Assembly (NCBI RefSeq): GCF_019042245.1
Contig: NZ_JAHQCX010000003.1
Span: 372,001-436,000 of the forward strand
Length of the DNA: 64,000 nt
Direction: 5' to 3'
Source: Diplocloster modestus
GTDB taxonomy: Bacteria; Bacillota; Clostridia; Lachnospirales; Lachnospiraceae
In this document: positions 34,385-43,969 of the stretch, one piece after another
Layout: each line of letters begins with the position of its first letter
Numbering within the stretch: position 1 is the stretch's first letter
Notes under the pieces: model-generated
What the model was told of the DNA's origin: nothing
What the model saw: the letters and a program-made list of their open reading frames with translations, nothing else
Databases searched by the model: none
Made by a program: the position numbers and the translations under genes

Positions 34385-34498
34385 CTGTCGACATTATATC
34401 ATGATTGCACAGCAATCATGATACCTCCGGGGGATGCACACTCCGCACTAAGGAAAGTGCTCCGGCGCAGATATAATGTCTGTCGACATTATATCATG
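34385..34498 (-). promoter_or_regulatory. parA promoter region with a 19-bp direct repeat and palindromes
   Basis: The sequence ctgtcgacattatatcatg occurs at 34385-34403 and again at 34480-34498. On the minus strand each copy contains TATAAT, so each could be a -10 box for parA. Perfect inverted repeats lie at 34397-34408/34412-34423 (12 bp) and 34471-34480/34485-34494 (10 bp), and a shorter gcact/agtgc pair lies near 34445-34460. The arrangement suggests two start points, or autoregulation by ParA or ParB. Confidence 0.55.
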
Positions 34499-34521
34499 TT
34501 TTTTTCACTTAGGCTATAAAA

Positions 34522-34537
34522 TGTTTCACGTGAAACA
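34522..34537. other. parS site 1 (ParB-binding centromere)
   Basis: A perfect 16-bp palindrome TGTTTCACGTGAAACA, identical to the consensus bacterial parS. It lies between parA and the coiled-coil gene, about 9.4 kb from dnaA, within the usual origin-proximal zone. Confidence 0.97.
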
Positions 34538-34560
34538 TTTTCAATCCTAATTTTGTAGAA

Positions 34561-34576
34561 TGTTTCACGTGAAACA
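34561..34576. other. parS site 2 (ParB-binding centromere)
   Basis: A second perfect TGTTTCACGTGAAACA, 39 bp from the first (start to start), immediately after the stop codon of the gene at 34580-35035. Two adjacent sites should act as one strong ParB loading centre. Confidence 0.97.
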
Positions 34577-34579
34577 TTA

Positions 34580-35035
34580 TTATTCCAATTCTTTTAGTGA
34601 TTTTAACAAACTTTTCAACTCTAATTTACATCTAACAGGATCGACATCAATCAATTTCAAACAATACTCAAGTTTATTTATTATATCTCCTCTATTTTTT
34701 ACTTTTAAATCATTTGTCTCTACGGTCCACTGTTGCTGTACTTCCCGCAAAGATTCTAATTTATGATTCCAATTTAAAACTTCGATTTCCAATTCTTTTA
34801 TCTTATTTAATACTCCAGACTCTTCTTCCTCTAATTTTTTATAATTTTCCTGATTAAAACAATCCTCTTCATAGGGAGAAAATATCCTATTGTCATTATC
34901 TTCCTGAGTTTTTTCAAATTCCATCATTTTACGAATATCTTCTAATTGGCGTTTATACTGATTTAACATTTCCAATTGTCTATCATATTCTATTTCACAC
35001 TCATCATAAGTTCGATCGAAATATTCGTTTACCAT
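34580..35035 (-). CDS. Coiled-coil protein encoded beside parS, function unknown
   Basis: A 151-residue acidic protein dominated by two coiled-coil stretches (about residues 15-50, YDRQLEMLNQYKRQLEDIRK; and 65-110, YKKLEEEESGVLNKIKELEI). The C-terminal segment DVDPVRCKLELKSLLKSLKE may pack as a dimer cap. No catalytic residues are evident; it resembles the coiled-coil sensor part of some two-component proteins without the kinase. The ATG at 35035 lacks a strong ribosome binding site. It lies between parS and a divergent hydrolase gene. No function assigned. Confidence 0.7.
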   Translation of the reverse strand: MVNEYFDRTYDECEIEYDRQLEMLNQYKRQLEDIRKMMEFEKTQEDNDNRIFSPYEEDCFNQENYKKLEEEESGVLNKIKELEIEVLNWNHKLESLREVQQQWTVETNDLKVKNRGDIINKLEYCLKLIDVDPVRCKLELKSLLKSLKELE

Positions 35036-35248
35036 ATGTATAATCCTTATCTATTAAGACATAATGTATAAGATAACCTTTTTTATGTATAAGACTTTTA
35101 ATGTAAAAGACTAATCAAATTCTAAATATATAAAATAATACATATTATTTTTTTAAACAAGCTTTTCTCTATCATATACCAATACGAAATTTAAAGGAAG
35201 CTTATTTTCCAATTTTTCTAAAAACTATCTTAATTTTTGAAAATATAT

Positions 35249-35277
35249 TTGTAAGTGAGCTGCATTTAGATTATAAT
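35249..35277 (+). promoter_or_regulatory. Promoter of the alpha/beta hydrolase gene
   Basis: TTGTAA (35249-35254), a 17-bp spacer and a consensus TATAAT (35272-35277), about 35 bp before the start codon. The preceding part of the gap (35036-35248) is very AT-rich and contains nothing else that I can name. Confidence 0.75.
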
Positions 35278-35313
35278 AAACAGAGATAGAAACAGATAAA
35301 GGAGGCTCGAGTG

Positions 35314-36261
35314 ATGAACAAGCAAATTAAAACAATAGCCCTCACGACAGCTGCTGCTACTGGAGCACTGTTCTGCATAAATAAACTAATAAATACTCTT
35401 TCTATATCAGATAATATATTGGGTAAAACTAGAGGTTATTATTATGACTGGCGTTTTGGAAAGATCTATTATACAAAACAGGGTTCTGGAAAACCATTAT
35501 TATTAATTCACGACCTGAATGAAACCTCATCAGCATATGAATGGAAACACATGATACAGTTATTAGCAAAAGACTATACTGTATATGCTTTAGATCTGCT
35601 CGGCTGCGGAAGATCAGATAAACCAAATTTAACATATACCAATTATCTCTACGTACAGATGGTAACTGATTTTATAAAGAATATTATCTGCCGAAAAACA
35701 GATATCATAGTTACAGGTACATCAGGTTCTTTTATTATCATGGCCTGCCATAATGATCCTGAGCTTATACAAAAAATTATCATTATAAATCCGGACAGCC
35801 TTGCATCATTAAACCAAATTCCAACCAAGAAATCTAAGGCCTGGAAATTTTATTTAGAACTGCCGATTCTGGGTATGTTTACTTACAATATGCTTCATTC
35901 AAAAGATAAAATCGGAGGATATTTTCGGAACAAGTATTACTACAATATCTCTTCCATAAATGAAAAGGATATTTTTGCATATCATGAAGCATGCCATCTC
36001 GGTAAATCCACTTCCAGGCATTTATTCGCCAGCATGGAGGGAAAATACACTAATATTAATATTCTTCACGCGTTAAAAGAATTAGATAACAGCATTTATC
36101 TGATTGGGGGAGAAGAAGAAGCGGACATTGATCAAATACTGAAAGAATACACGTACTACAATCCCGCCATAGAAACAACCCAAATCAGAAACACCCGGCA
36201 CTTACCTCACTTAGAGAATCCTGTTGCCCTTTATAATCAAGCAAAAATTTTTCTGGAATAA
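35314..36261 (+). CDS. Alpha/beta-hydrolase fold protein
   Basis: A protein of about 315 residues. An N-terminal hydrophobic stretch (TIALTTAAATGALFCINKLI) may anchor it to the membrane. The hydrolase fold follows: KPLLLIHDLNETSSAYEWKH (oxyanion region), YALDLLGCGRSDKP, and the nucleophile elbow VTGTSGSFIIMA. The canonical elbow is G-x-S-x-G; here the last position is Ser. A late Asp (GGEEEADIDQ) and His (RHLPHLENP) could complete the triad. GTG 35311 or ATG 35314 could be the start; aaaggaggctcga precedes both. The substrate is unknown. Confidence 0.8.
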   Translation: MNKQIKTIALTTAAATGALFCINKLINTLSISDNILGKTRGYYYDWRFGKIYYTKQGSGKPLLLIHDLNETSSAYEWKHMIQLLAKDYTVYALDLLGCGRSDKPNLTYTNYLYVQMVTDFIKNIICRKTDIIVTGTSGSFIIMACHNDPELIQKIIIINPDSLASLNQIPTKKSKAWKFYLELPILGMFTYNMLHSKDKIGGYFRNKYYYNISSINEKDIFAYHEACHLGKSTSRHLFASMEGKYTNINILHALKELDNSIYLIGGEEEADIDQILKEYTYYNPAIETTQIRNTRHLPHLENPVALYNQAKIFLE

Positions 36262-36365
36262 TATGCATTTATAACATAAGCTGATTTAGATACTGCTGGC
36301 GCCTTAAAAAAATAGTAGGTCTGGATCCCTGGCGTATACTATGAACCTAAGTAAGCACAGAAAGT

Positions 36366-36425
36366 AAAGTGCCTGTTCCCCGGATGTCAACCTATTTGAG
36401 TCAACATCCAGGGAACAGGCACTTT
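36366..36425. terminator. Strong bidirectional terminator between hydrolase and rsmG
   Basis: A long stem formed by aaagtgcctgttccc (from 36366) and gggaacaggcacttt (36411-36425), extended inward by ggatgt/acatcc, with A and T runs on both sides. It lies between two convergent genes and can stop transcription from each. Confidence 0.92.
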
Positions 36426-36441
36426 TAAACTATTCGCTTCC

Positions 36442-37191
36442 TTATATAATTGGATCTTTCTTAGGAATCCCAGCCTTTCGCGGATAAATCCTGGGCGTAT
36501 CTTTTACCTTTCCTATTACAACAAATGAGCGTGATATATCTGTATAAGGAAGTTGGAACATCTCTTCCTGTTCTATTTTTCCTCCCAAAACTTCGACTGC
36601 CTTCCTGGCTGCTGCTACCTCTTCTTCGATATCTCCGGATTTGTAAGCCACAAAGCGACCGCTTTTTTTCACATAAGGAATACAATACTCAGACAATAAT
36701 GCCAGATTCGCCACGGCCCTGGATACACAGAGATCAAACTGCTGCCGATACTTAACATCCCTGGCATAATCCTCAGCTCTCCCATGAACCAAAGTCACAT
36801 CTCTTAACCCAAGCTTATCCACAACCTGACCCAAAAAACCGATTCTTTTGTTCAAAGAATCCAATAATACTACTTTCAAATGTGGATAAACAATTTTTAA
36901 TGGAATACCGGGAAAACCGGCTCCTGTACCGATATCCATTACTCTATGAATATTTTTTATGTTAACCACTCGACTCAGCAATACACTGTCCACAAAGTGT
37001 TTTTTCATCACTTCATGATACTCTGTAATTCCCGTCAGATTCATCACCTTATTCGTCTCAACCAACATATCATAATAATCCTGAAACTGGCGGACCTGTC
37101 CTCTGGTTAACTGAATCCCACAGCTTGCCAGATCTTTTTCAAATATTGTACTGTCATAGAGAAGTCCGATCTCTCTGTCTTCCATACTCAT
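36442..37191 (-). CDS. rsmG: 16S rRNA (guanine527-N7)-methyltransferase RsmG
   Basis: A 249-residue class I SAM-dependent methyltransferase. The glycine-rich motif [20 protein letters not shown] is diagnostic for RsmG (GidB), and [12 protein letters not shown] and [15 protein letters not shown] follow as expected. It methylates G527 of 16S rRNA; loss gives low-level streptomycin resistance. The start overlaps the mnmG stop by four bases (ATGA), in the usual mnmE-mnmG-rsmG order. Confidence 0.95.
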   Translation of the reverse strand: MSMEDREIGLLYDSTIFEKDLASCGIQLTRGQVRQFQDYYDMLVETNKVMNLTGITEYHEVMKKHFVDSVLLSRVVNIKNIHRVMDIGTGAGFPGIPLKIVYPHLKVVLLDSLNKRIGFLGQVVDKLGLRDVTLVHGRAEDYARDVKYRQQFDLCVSRAVANLALLSEYCIPYVKKSGRFVAYKSGDIEEEVAAARKAVEVLGGKIEQEEMFQLPYTDISRSFVVIGKVKDTPRIYPRKAGIPKKDPII

Positions 37192-39095
37192 CTCCCGCTC
37201 TGCTCCTGATTTCTCCTGTACTGCTCCAGATGTACTAATAAAACAGAAATATCTGCCGGGGATACTCCGGCAATTCTGGATGCCTGCCCAATAGAGACCG
37301 GGCGGTATTCCTTTAACTTCTGTTTCGCTTCTATTCTAAGCGAAGATATCTGCTCATAATCAAGGTCCGGGGGCAGCTTCTTCTTCTCCAATTTTTTAAA
37401 CTGTTCGACCTGTTTTAACTGTCGCCGGATATATCCCTCATATTTCAAGTTGATTTCAACCTGTACCTGTACGTCTTTTGGCAGATCAGGCCTGTCAGGA
37501 TCGATAGATTCTAATACCTGATAGCCCAATTCCGGCCGCCGAATCAATTCCGCCAGCGTAGTACCCGACTTAAGCGGTGTACTTTCCAAATCCATCAACA
37601 GATCTTGAACCTTTTTTGTACCACCTATATGGACTTGTTCTACCCGGCACACCTCTTCCTCAATCTGACGTTCTTTTTTTATCAAATTCTCGTAGCGCTC
37701 ACGTGGGATTAACCCGATCTCATATCCCTTTTCCGTAAGCCTCAGATCCGCATTATCCTGTCTAAGCAGAAGCCGATATTCCGCCCGGGACGTCATCATT
37801 CGGTAAGGCTCTCTGTTTTCTTTTGTCACCAGGTCATCGATCAGCACTCCTATGTATGCCTCCGATCGGTCCAATATCAGCATTTCTCTTCCTAAAATTT
37901 TTAAAGCCGCATTGATTCCCGCTATCAGCCCCTGTGCCGCTGCTTCCTCATATCCGGAACTTCCGTTGAACTGCCCTCCGCTGAATAATCCCTTTATATT
38001 TTTAAACTCCAATGTGGGATCTAACTGTCTTGCATCGATACAGTCGTATTCGATAGCATATGCATTTCTCACGATATTTACATGCTCCAGTCCGGGTACC
38101 GTCCGATACATTTTCTGCTGTACATCCTCCGGCAAAGAACTTGACATACCTCCCACATACATTTCATTGGTGTGTATTCCCTCCGGTTCAATAAAAACCT
38201 GATGCCGGTTCTTATCCGAAAATTTAACTACCTTATCTTCTATTGAGGGACAATATCTCGGCCCGGTTCCTTCAATCATACCGGAATACAGAGGTGACCG
38301 GTCCAGATTCTGCCGGATAATCTCATGCGTAGTTTCATTCGTATAAGTCAACCAACAGGAAACCTGATTGATCTGCACATCCTTCGGATCTGTTGTGAAA
38401 GAGAATGGAACCACTTCCTGATCCCCAAACTGTTCTTCCATCTTCCCGAAGTCAATCGATCTTTTATCAATTCTGGCGGGGGTACCTGTTTTAAAGCGAT
38501 ACATCTTAACCCCCAGTCTTTTCAGGGAATCCGTAAGATAATTAGCGGCCTGTAAACCGTTAGGCCCCGTGTAACTGCTGATTTCTCCATAAATACACCT
38601 GGCCTTCAGATAAGTTCCAGTACACAAAATCACAGCTCTTGCATGATAAACAGCCCCGGAATAAGTCTTCACCCCGTTAATTGCACCATGCTCCGCCAAC
38701 AGCTCCACCACCTCCATCTGCTTGATCTGCAGATGTTCGGTATTCTCCAGCACTTTTCTCATACTTCGGCTGTACTCCGCTTTATCCGCCTGCGCCCTCA
38801 GGGAATGTACCGCCGGCCCCTTAGACACATTCAGCATCTTAGACTGGATAAATGTTTTATCTATATTTTTCCCCATCTCTCCGCCCAGGGCATCAATCTC
38901 CCGTACAAGATGCCCTTTGGAACTGCCTCCTATATTCGGATTACAGGGCATCAGCGCGATACTATCCACACTGACGGTAAACATCATGGTTTCCAGGCCA
39001 AGCCTGGCAGCCGCCAAAGCCGCTTCACACCCGGCATGTCCCGCTCCTACCACTACGATATCACAATATTCTTCCACTACTGGCATATTCTCCAC
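37188..39095 (-). CDS. mnmG: tRNA wobble-uridine modification FAD protein MnmG (GidA)
   Basis: A 635-residue protein with an N-terminal FAD-binding Rossmann motif ([20 protein letters not shown]), the conserved [11 protein letters not shown] and [20 protein letters not shown] segments, and a C-terminal helical domain that binds MnmE and tRNA ([20 protein letters not shown]). With MnmE it forms carboxymethylaminomethyl groups at U34 of certain tRNAs. It is 3 bp downstream of mnmE. Confidence 0.97.
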   Translation of the reverse strand: MENMPVVEEYCDIVVVGAGHAGCEAALAAARLGLETMMFTVSVDSIALMPCNPNIGGSSKGHLVREIDALGGEMGKNIDKTFIQSKMLNVSKGPAVHSLRAQADKAEYSRSMRKVLENTEHLQIKQMEVVELLAEHGAINGVKTYSGAVYHARAVILCTGTYLKARCIYGEISSYTGPNGLQAANYLTDSLKRLGVKMYRFKTGTPARIDKRSIDFGKMEEQFGDQEVVPFSFTTDPKDVQINQVSCWLTYTNETTHEIIRQNLDRSPLYSGMIEGTGPRYCPSIEDKVVKFSDKNRHQVFIEPEGIHTNEMYVGGMSSSLPEDVQQKMYRTVPGLEHVNIVRNAYAIEYDCIDARQLDPTLEFKNIKGLFSGGQFNGSSGYEEAAAQGLIAGINAALKILGREMLILDRSEAYIGVLIDDLVTKENREPYRMMTSRAEYRLLLRQDNADLRLTEKGYEIGLIPRERYENLIKKERQIEEEVCRVEQVHIGGTKKVQDLLMDLESTPLKSGTTLAELIRRPELGYQVLESIDPDRPDLPKDVQVQVEINLKYEGYIRRQLKQVEQFKKLEKKKLPPDLDYEQISSLRIEAKQKLKEYRPVSIGQASRIAGVSPADISVLLVHLEQYRRNQEQSGR

Positions 39096-39098
39096 CTT

Positions 39099-40475
39099 CT
39101 ATTTACCCATACAGAACTTGCTGAAAATCTCATTGACCAGGTCCTCCCCCACCGTATCTCCGGTTATAGCTCCCAATGCCTGGCAGGCATTCATCAGGTC
39201 AATAGAATAAAAATCCTCCGGCATCCGATCCCGGACACTTTGTTCCACAAGCTTCAGGCTGTCTAACGCTTCCTCAATGGCACGCTGATGTCTTACATTT
39301 GTAATATATACTTGATCATTAAATGATATTTCTCCGTGAAAGAACATATCCTTCAACGCTTTTTCCAGATTTTCCATTCCGGTCCGCTCTTTTGCTGAGA
39401 TCGGAAGGATCAGATGGCGGACTCTTTTCCTGAGTTCTTCCTCCGTAGTAACCGCATCCAAATCCGTTTTGTTCAATAAAACCAATGCCCTGCGTTCCCT
39501 AATCAGCTCTATGATTTCCTCATCACTCTCATCCAGCGGAGTGGAGGAATCCACTACATAGATAATCAGATCCGCATCCATGGCATAGGATCTGGCTTTG
39601 CTTACCCCTATTTTTTCAACCTGGTCTTCCGTAGAACGGATACCAGCCGTGTCCACGATATTCAAACTGATGCCCGAGAGATTCATGTTTTCTTCCAGAA
39701 TATCCCTGGTAGTCCCTGCCACATCTGTTACAATTGCTCTTTCCTCACCTAACAGCAGATTCAGAAGGGATGATTTACCGGCATTGGGCTTACCTACGAT
39801 TACCGTCTTGATTCCTTCACGGATCATTCTGCCGTTCTGAAAGGAATCCATTAATCTTATCAGATCAACTTCCAGCTTCTGCACTTTATCACCCAGTGCT
39901 TCCGGATAATTTTCCAGACTGATATGCTCAGGATCATCCAAAGCTGCCTCTATAAACGCGATTTCATGCAAAATCTTCTGGCGCACGCCGGTTATTTTGT
40001 CAGATAGGACCCCACGCAGCTGACTTACCGAACTTTTCAGGGCATACTCATTTTTCGCCTGAATCAAATCCATAACTGCCTCCGCTTTGGACAGATCCAT
40101 TTTTCCATTTAAAAATGCCCTCTTTGAAAATTCCCCCGGCTGTGCCAGTCTTGCCCCGTTCCTTATTACCGACCTGAGAATCCGTTCCATAACCAGCATT
40201 CCGCCATGGCAGTCGATCTCTACCGTATCCTCACCCGTATAAGTAGAAGGTCCCCTCATCACGATAACCAGGACTTCATCCAGTATCTCATCCTTCTCTG
40301 TGATATAACCATATTGTACTGTATGGGACTCTGCCTCCTTCAGGCATTTCTTCTTTGGTGAGCGATATATCCTGTCCGCAACTGCAACCGCATCTCCCCC
40401 GCTGATCCGGATAATACCGATCCCGGAGTTAGATCCTCCTGTTGCTATCGCCGCTATGGTTTCCTGTGTGTTCAT
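39099..40475 (-). CDS. mnmE: tRNA modification GTPase MnmE (TrmE)
   Basis: A 458-residue protein. The N-terminal tetrahydrofolate-binding domain starts MNTQETIAAIATGGSNSGIG. A G domain lies inside helical domains, with Walker A GKPNAGKSS, switch GTTRD, DTAG and NKTD. The C-terminal CMGK motif carries the Cys typical of MnmE. I chose the ATG at 40475, as an upstream GTG lies inside the ribosome binding region (aggtgatt). It partners with MnmG. Confidence 0.96.
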   Translation of the reverse strand: MNTQETIAAIATGGSNSGIGIIRISGGDAVAVADRIYRSPKKKCLKEAESHTVQYGYITEKDEILDEVLVIVMRGPSTYTGEDTVEIDCHGGMLVMERILRSVIRNGARLAQPGEFSKRAFLNGKMDLSKAEAVMDLIQAKNEYALKSSVSQLRGVLSDKITGVRQKILHEIAFIEAALDDPEHISLENYPEALGDKVQKLEVDLIRLMDSFQNGRMIREGIKTVIVGKPNAGKSSLLNLLLGEERAIVTDVAGTTRDILEENMNLSGISLNIVDTAGIRSTEDQVEKIGVSKARSYAMDADLIIYVVDSSTPLDESDEEIIELIRERRALVLLNKTDLDAVTTEEELRKRVRHLILPISAKERTGMENLEKALKDMFFHGEISFNDQVYITNVRHQRAIEEALDSLKLVEQSVRDRMPEDFYSIDLMNACQALGAITGDTVGEDLVNEIFSKFCMGK

Positions 40476-40529
40476 TCCAATCACCTAAATTCCGTTTCCA
40501 ATATATAGATCTGCATATAGACACAACAA

Positions 40530-40555
40530 GCGGCCCTCCATATCCTGAAGGCCGC
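40530..40555 (-). terminator. Hairpin between mnmE and jag
   Basis: A 6-bp GC stem, gcggcc (40530-40535) and ggccgc (40550-40555), in the 107-bp gap. The minus-strand side continues ttgttgtgtc, so it is at best a weak terminator or an RNA processing site that separates the rnpA-yidC-jag genes from mnmE-mnmG-rsmG. Confidence 0.4.
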
Positions 40556-40582
40556 CGTTCCTGTATCCTCTTTTGTAGGATC

Positions 40583-41206
40583 TTATCTCTTTAATGTTAC
40601 CACAACCCGGCGGAAAGGTTCCTCCCCTTCACTGTGGGTCGTCACGTATTTATCGTTCTGGAGAGCCGAATGGATAATTCTTCTCTCATAGGGATTCATA
40701 GGTTCCAACGATACGGGTTTCTTCGTTCTCTTCACTTTAAACGCGATATTCTTGGCCAGGTTCTCCAATGTTTCTTTTCTGCGTCTGCGGTAATCTTCCG
40801 TATCTACCTTCACCCGGATGTAATCTTCTGTTCCTTTATTAACTACCAGGCTTACCAGATATTGAATGGAGTCCAGAGTCTGTCCTCTTTTACCGATCAG
40901 AATACCCATATCCTTTCCGATCAGTTCGATATCCATATTTTTTTCAGTGTCATCATAGACTATCTTCGTTTCCACCATCATATTCATGGCATCGAACATA
41001 CCCTTTAAGAAATCGGCCGCCCGATCCTCTAATGTAACGATCTTACGGACTTTAATGACAGCCGGTTTACTGTTAAATCCCAAAAAACCCGCGGATCCTT
41101 TTTCCAATACTTCATATTCCAGTTTGTCTCTGGTAGTCTCCAGCTTAATCGCAGCTTCTAAGATTGCATCTTCTACCGTTTTCGCACTGACTTCCATATA
41201 ATCCAT
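40583..41206 (-). CDS. jag: RNA-binding protein Jag (KhpB/SpoIIIJ-associated)
   Basis: A 207-residue protein. The Jag-N domain (MDYMEVSAKTVEDAILEAAI, with KGSAGFLGFNSKPAVIKV) is followed by a KH domain (IELIGKDMGILIGKRGQTLD, with GKRG as the GxxG-type loop) and a C-terminal R3H domain (LEPMNPYERRIIHSALQNDK). It binds RNA and in Firmicutes affects cell envelope growth. It is 11 bp after yidC, its conserved neighbour. Confidence 0.95.
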   Translation of the reverse strand: MDYMEVSAKTVEDAILEAAIKLETTRDKLEYEVLEKGSAGFLGFNSKPAVIKVRKIVTLEDRAADFLKGMFDAMNMMVETKIVYDDTEKNMDIELIGKDMGILIGKRGQTLDSIQYLVSLVVNKGTEDYIRVKVDTEDYRRRRKETLENLAKNIAFKVKRTKKPVSLEPMNPYERRIIHSALQNDKYVTTHSEGEEPFRRVVVTLKR

Positions 41207-41217
41207 AAGAAAACCCC

Positions 41218-42522
41218 CTATTTCTTTTTATTTTTATCGTTGAACTGCTGTACCATTCTGGCTTTAGACGCGATACTTCCCGGCTTTGCCTCATTATTCT
41301 TGTAGAAATCCGTAGACTTTTGAATGGCAGCTTCCCGCTCTTCCGAACTCATCACTTTTTTCTTGGCCGTCGTATCCTCTATATTCCTCAGACTTTGTCT
41401 GGCCACCGTGTTCACCTTCTGAGGCGGCAGTCCTTTTTTCTCCCTCTTCTTGGCTGCTTTCTCCGCATTCTTTGCAATGAGCTGTTCTATATCCACACGA
41501 TCCATATACTTATTGATCGCAATCTGCTGAACGGCTCTGGCTACTGCACTGGCTACCCAGTAAATACCCAGACCGATCGGGAACGTAAAACAGAAAACAG
41601 CCGACATAATAGGCATCATCAGATTCATGGACTTCATGGTGCTGTTCATCGTATTGTTATCACCGGTAGCAGCCGGCTGGGGCATTAACTTGATACTCAG
41701 CATCTGAGTCAAAGCCGATAAAACCGGTATCGCGATAGCGATCACAATTCCGATACCAATGCCTGTAGCCATCTCTGTCTTAATGATCGTCCACGGAGCA
41801 TCCGCTATATTAATTCCAAAAAAGTTATTAATATGAGTCAACTGCTGTGAAGTACTGGATACCAACTGCTCCAGTCCTGACTGAGAGCCGCCGGCAAAAT
41901 CCGTAATCTTCGCGGACAGTGTGCTCCAGTCCGCCGACTGCAGTTTATACAGCACATCGACGATGGTATTCTTCGCCGCTTCGGCTGTATCAAAGTTAGT
42001 CGTCACCACCTTGGCATTTTTTGCCATCTCGGTAACCAGATCCTGATAATTAGGAATCGAATATATATGTTCCACTAATCCCATAAACATATCTTTTACA
42101 CTGGCTACATAAGCGGGCACGTTCATAATAACCCGGTACAGCGCAAACAGGATCGGCATCTGAATGACCAGCTGCAGGCAGCCGCCCGTCGGGGATACCC
42201 CGTACTTCGCATACAGCGCCTTTGTCTCCTCATTCATAGCCATCATGGAGTTCTGATCTTTTTTATTCTTATATTTCTTCTGAATCGCCATCAGTTCGGG
42301 ATTCATTTTAGCCGAGAGCTTGGAAAACTTCTGCTGCTTGACCGTCAGCGGTAACATACACATATAAATAACAATGGTAAAGATTATAATACAAACACTG
42401 ATATTCTGTACATGAAATACCGTATCCAGAAAAATATAAATCTTGTCCAAAATCCAGCCGAGCACTTTAGCAATCGGTCCGATGATAAATGTATTACTCT
42501 GTGTTAATAATATTCCTGGCAA
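41218..42522 (-). CDS. yidC: Membrane protein insertase YidC/OxaA (SpoIIIJ type)
   Basis: A 434-residue integral membrane protein with about five transmembrane helices. The conserved YidC core is visible: KQQKFSKLSAKMNPELMAIQ (cytoplasmic coiled coil), GGCLQLVIQMPILFALYRVI, and the last two helices before IGLGIYWVASAVARAVQQIA. The C terminus is very basic. The start is a TTG at 42522, preceded by gaggagg. The region between helices 2 and 3 (about residues 150-245) is longer than in Bacillus SpoIIIJ. It inserts membrane proteins with or without Sec. Confidence 0.95.
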   Translation of the reverse strand: MPGILLTQSNTFIIGPIAKVLGWILDKIYIFLDTVFHVQNISVCIIIFTIVIYMCMLPLTVKQQKFSKLSAKMNPELMAIQKKYKNKKDQNSMMAMNEETKALYAKYGVSPTGGCLQLVIQMPILFALYRVIMNVPAYVASVKDMFMGLVEHIYSIPNYQDLVTEMAKNAKVVTTNFDTAEAAKNTIVDVLYKLQSADWSTLSAKITDFAGGSQSGLEQLVSSTSQQLTHINNFFGINIADAPWTIIKTEMATGIGIGIVIAIAIPVLSALTQMLSIKLMPQPAATGDNNTMNSTMKSMNLMMPIMSAVFCFTFPIGLGIYWVASAVARAVQQIAINKYMDRVDIEQLIAKNAEKAAKKREKKGLPPQKVNTVARQSLRNIEDTTAKKKVMSSEEREAAIQKSTDFYKNNEAKPGSIASKARMVQQFNDKNKKK

Positions 42523-42540
42523 AAGAATAACCTCCTCGTG

Positions 42541-42756
42541 TTATGGAACAGGGTCATATCCACCCTTCGCAAATGGATTACACCGCAGAATTCTTCGTAT
42601 CGTAAGGTATCCGCCCTTCAGTGCCCCATACTTTGTAATTGCTTCGATCCCATACTCCGAGCAGGTCGGAATATAAATGCACTGAACCGATCCTCTTAAA
42701 TAAGGAGAAATATATTTCTTATAACCTCTGATCAAATGAATCATTACTTTCTTCAT
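42541..42756 (-). CDS. yidD: Membrane protein insertion efficiency factor YidD
   Basis: A 71-residue protein with the YidD signature: [20 protein letters not shown], then [14 protein letters not shown] and [17 protein letters not shown]. An amphipathic N-terminal helix would lie on the membrane. The ATG at 42756 has aaggag 9 nt upstream and overlaps the end of rnpA, as is usual. It lies between rnpA and yidC. Confidence 0.95.
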   Translation of the reverse strand: MKKVMIHLIRGYKKYISPYLRGSVQCIYIPTCSEYGIEAITKYGALKGGYLTIRRILRCNPFAKGGYDPVP

Positions 42757-42757
42757 T

Positions 42758-43117
42758 TCATCGCTCTCCTTTTTCCTCATCCACAGCTGCTACCCCGTGG
42801 AGCCTGCCTAAATGCAGCAACGCCTGTTCTAACTCCTGATAACTTTTCTCTTTCGCGGCAACCCTGGCGATTACCACGAGATCCCAACCATTTTGAAAAG
42901 AGTCCTCATGCAGCCGGTAGCATTCTCTTATGACTCTTGTGATCCTATGCCTTACAACACTGTTTCCGACTTTTTTGCTTACTGAAATACCAATTCTGTT
43001 TAATTCTGAACGGTTTGGCAATGCATACAAGACCAAACACTTATTGGCGTAGGATCTTCCCTTTTTGTACACAGTCTGAAAATCTCTGCTTTTTTTCAGC
43101 GAATCCGAAAATTTCAT
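42758..43117 (-). CDS. rnpA: Ribonuclease P protein component
   Basis: A 119-residue basic protein with the RnpA signature [25 protein letters not shown] (about residues 41-65), the RNA-binding RNR-like motif. It binds RNase P RNA and helps process the 5' ends of tRNAs. It lies between rpmH and yidD in the conserved order. The 159-bp gap to rpmH contains a short GC hairpin (around 43258-43276) that may attenuate read-through from rpmH. Confidence 0.95.
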   Translation of the reverse strand: MKFSDSLKKSRDFQTVYKKGRSYANKCLVLYALPNRSELNRIGISVSKKVGNSVVRHRITRVIRECYRLHEDSFQNGWDLVVIARVAAKEKSYQELEQALLHLGRLHGVAAVDEEKGER

Positions 43118-43276
43118 ATGTCCGATTAACCTGATTTTCCGATTATTTCAGCTAACCCCTGTCTGGCCCTTTTCCTTTTCTATATGTAACATTCCACAGA
43201 AAAGAGAATTCCTCTCTTACTTCCTGTTGGATAAAAAGATGTTCTATATAGAAGAAAAGGCCACATTAGCTGCGGC

Positions 43277-43411
43277 CTAAGCTGACAATTTTTTTCTTCC
43301 TTTTGCTCTTCTGGCTTGAAGAACCTTTCTTCCACCAGCTGTACTCATTCTCTGTCTGAATCCATGCACTTTCGCTCTGGATCTCTTCTTCGGCTGAAAT
43401 GTCATTTTCAT
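43277..43411 (-). CDS. rpmH: 50S ribosomal protein L34
   Basis: A 44-residue, very basic protein beginning [20 protein letters not shown], the L34 consensus, with [20 protein letters not shown] following. It is the last-numbered large-subunit protein and lies next to the origin, divergent from dnaA, in nearly all bacteria. An upstream aggaggtgcctcg ribosome binding site is present. The gene had to be located by direct reading because it is short. Confidence 0.96.
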   Translation of the reverse strand: MKMTFQPKKRSRAKVHGFRQRMSTAGGRKVLQARRAKGRKKLSA

Positions 43412-43969
43412 GATCGAGGCACCTCCTTACATACACCAAATATATATTATATTATGGCACAAATTTTTCCTTGAGTCGAGAAAACATCATTTCAATTATA
43501 TTCATATAACCGCGTAAAGTCAAGTAAATCCTAGATTTTTTCACTAGATTCTTCACACGCAAAAATCATCTTGTCCAGATTTACATAAAGTTATCAACAT
43601 TTTGTGGATAACTTGTGGATAATTTTCTGATAATTTGTGAAAAAGCTTTTCCTCTTCGGACAAACCCCTTATTTTTTAAGGGCCTCTGGAATGTGTATAA
43701 TGTTTTTTGATTATTCACATAAAGTATTTTAACTTAAAGATTATAGGTAAACCAGAGATGGACAAATTTTATGATTCTATTACTTATACCAACTTATCCA
43801 CATAAAATTAACAAAATTTTGCAGCCGATTCATATCAAATTACACATTGCTAAATCAAATGTTTTAGTTTAATATATATTTGAGAGATTTTACAATTCGC
43901 AGAATTCAGAGATTATCTTTCACCCATACCTGAATTTATACCGCAGTTTGTGCGGCACTGGAGGAAAAT
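43412..43969. other. oriC, left part (between rpmH and dnaA)
   Basis: A 558-bp AT-rich gap. DnaA-box matches are TTATCAACA (43591-43599), TGTGGATAA (43603-43611 and 43614-43622), TGTGTATAA (43692-43700), TTATTCACA (43711-43719) and TTATCCACA (43794-43802). Very AT-rich DNA at about 43820-43900 could hold part of the unwinding element. The dnaA promoter and leader hairpin (43941-43955) are also here. Together with the boxes after dnaA this makes a bipartite origin, as in Bacillus. Confidence 0.88.
43923..43969 (+). promoter_or_regulatory. dnaA leader hairpin and ribosome binding site
   Basis: cccatacctgaatt (43923-43936) is followed by hairpin ccgca-gtttg-tgcgg (43941-43955) and ctggaggaaaat just before the ATG at 43970. 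The same three-part module precedes the S4-domain gene at 46799-46845. The hairpin sits directly against the ribosome binding site, so folding could affect translation. Confidence 0.6.
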
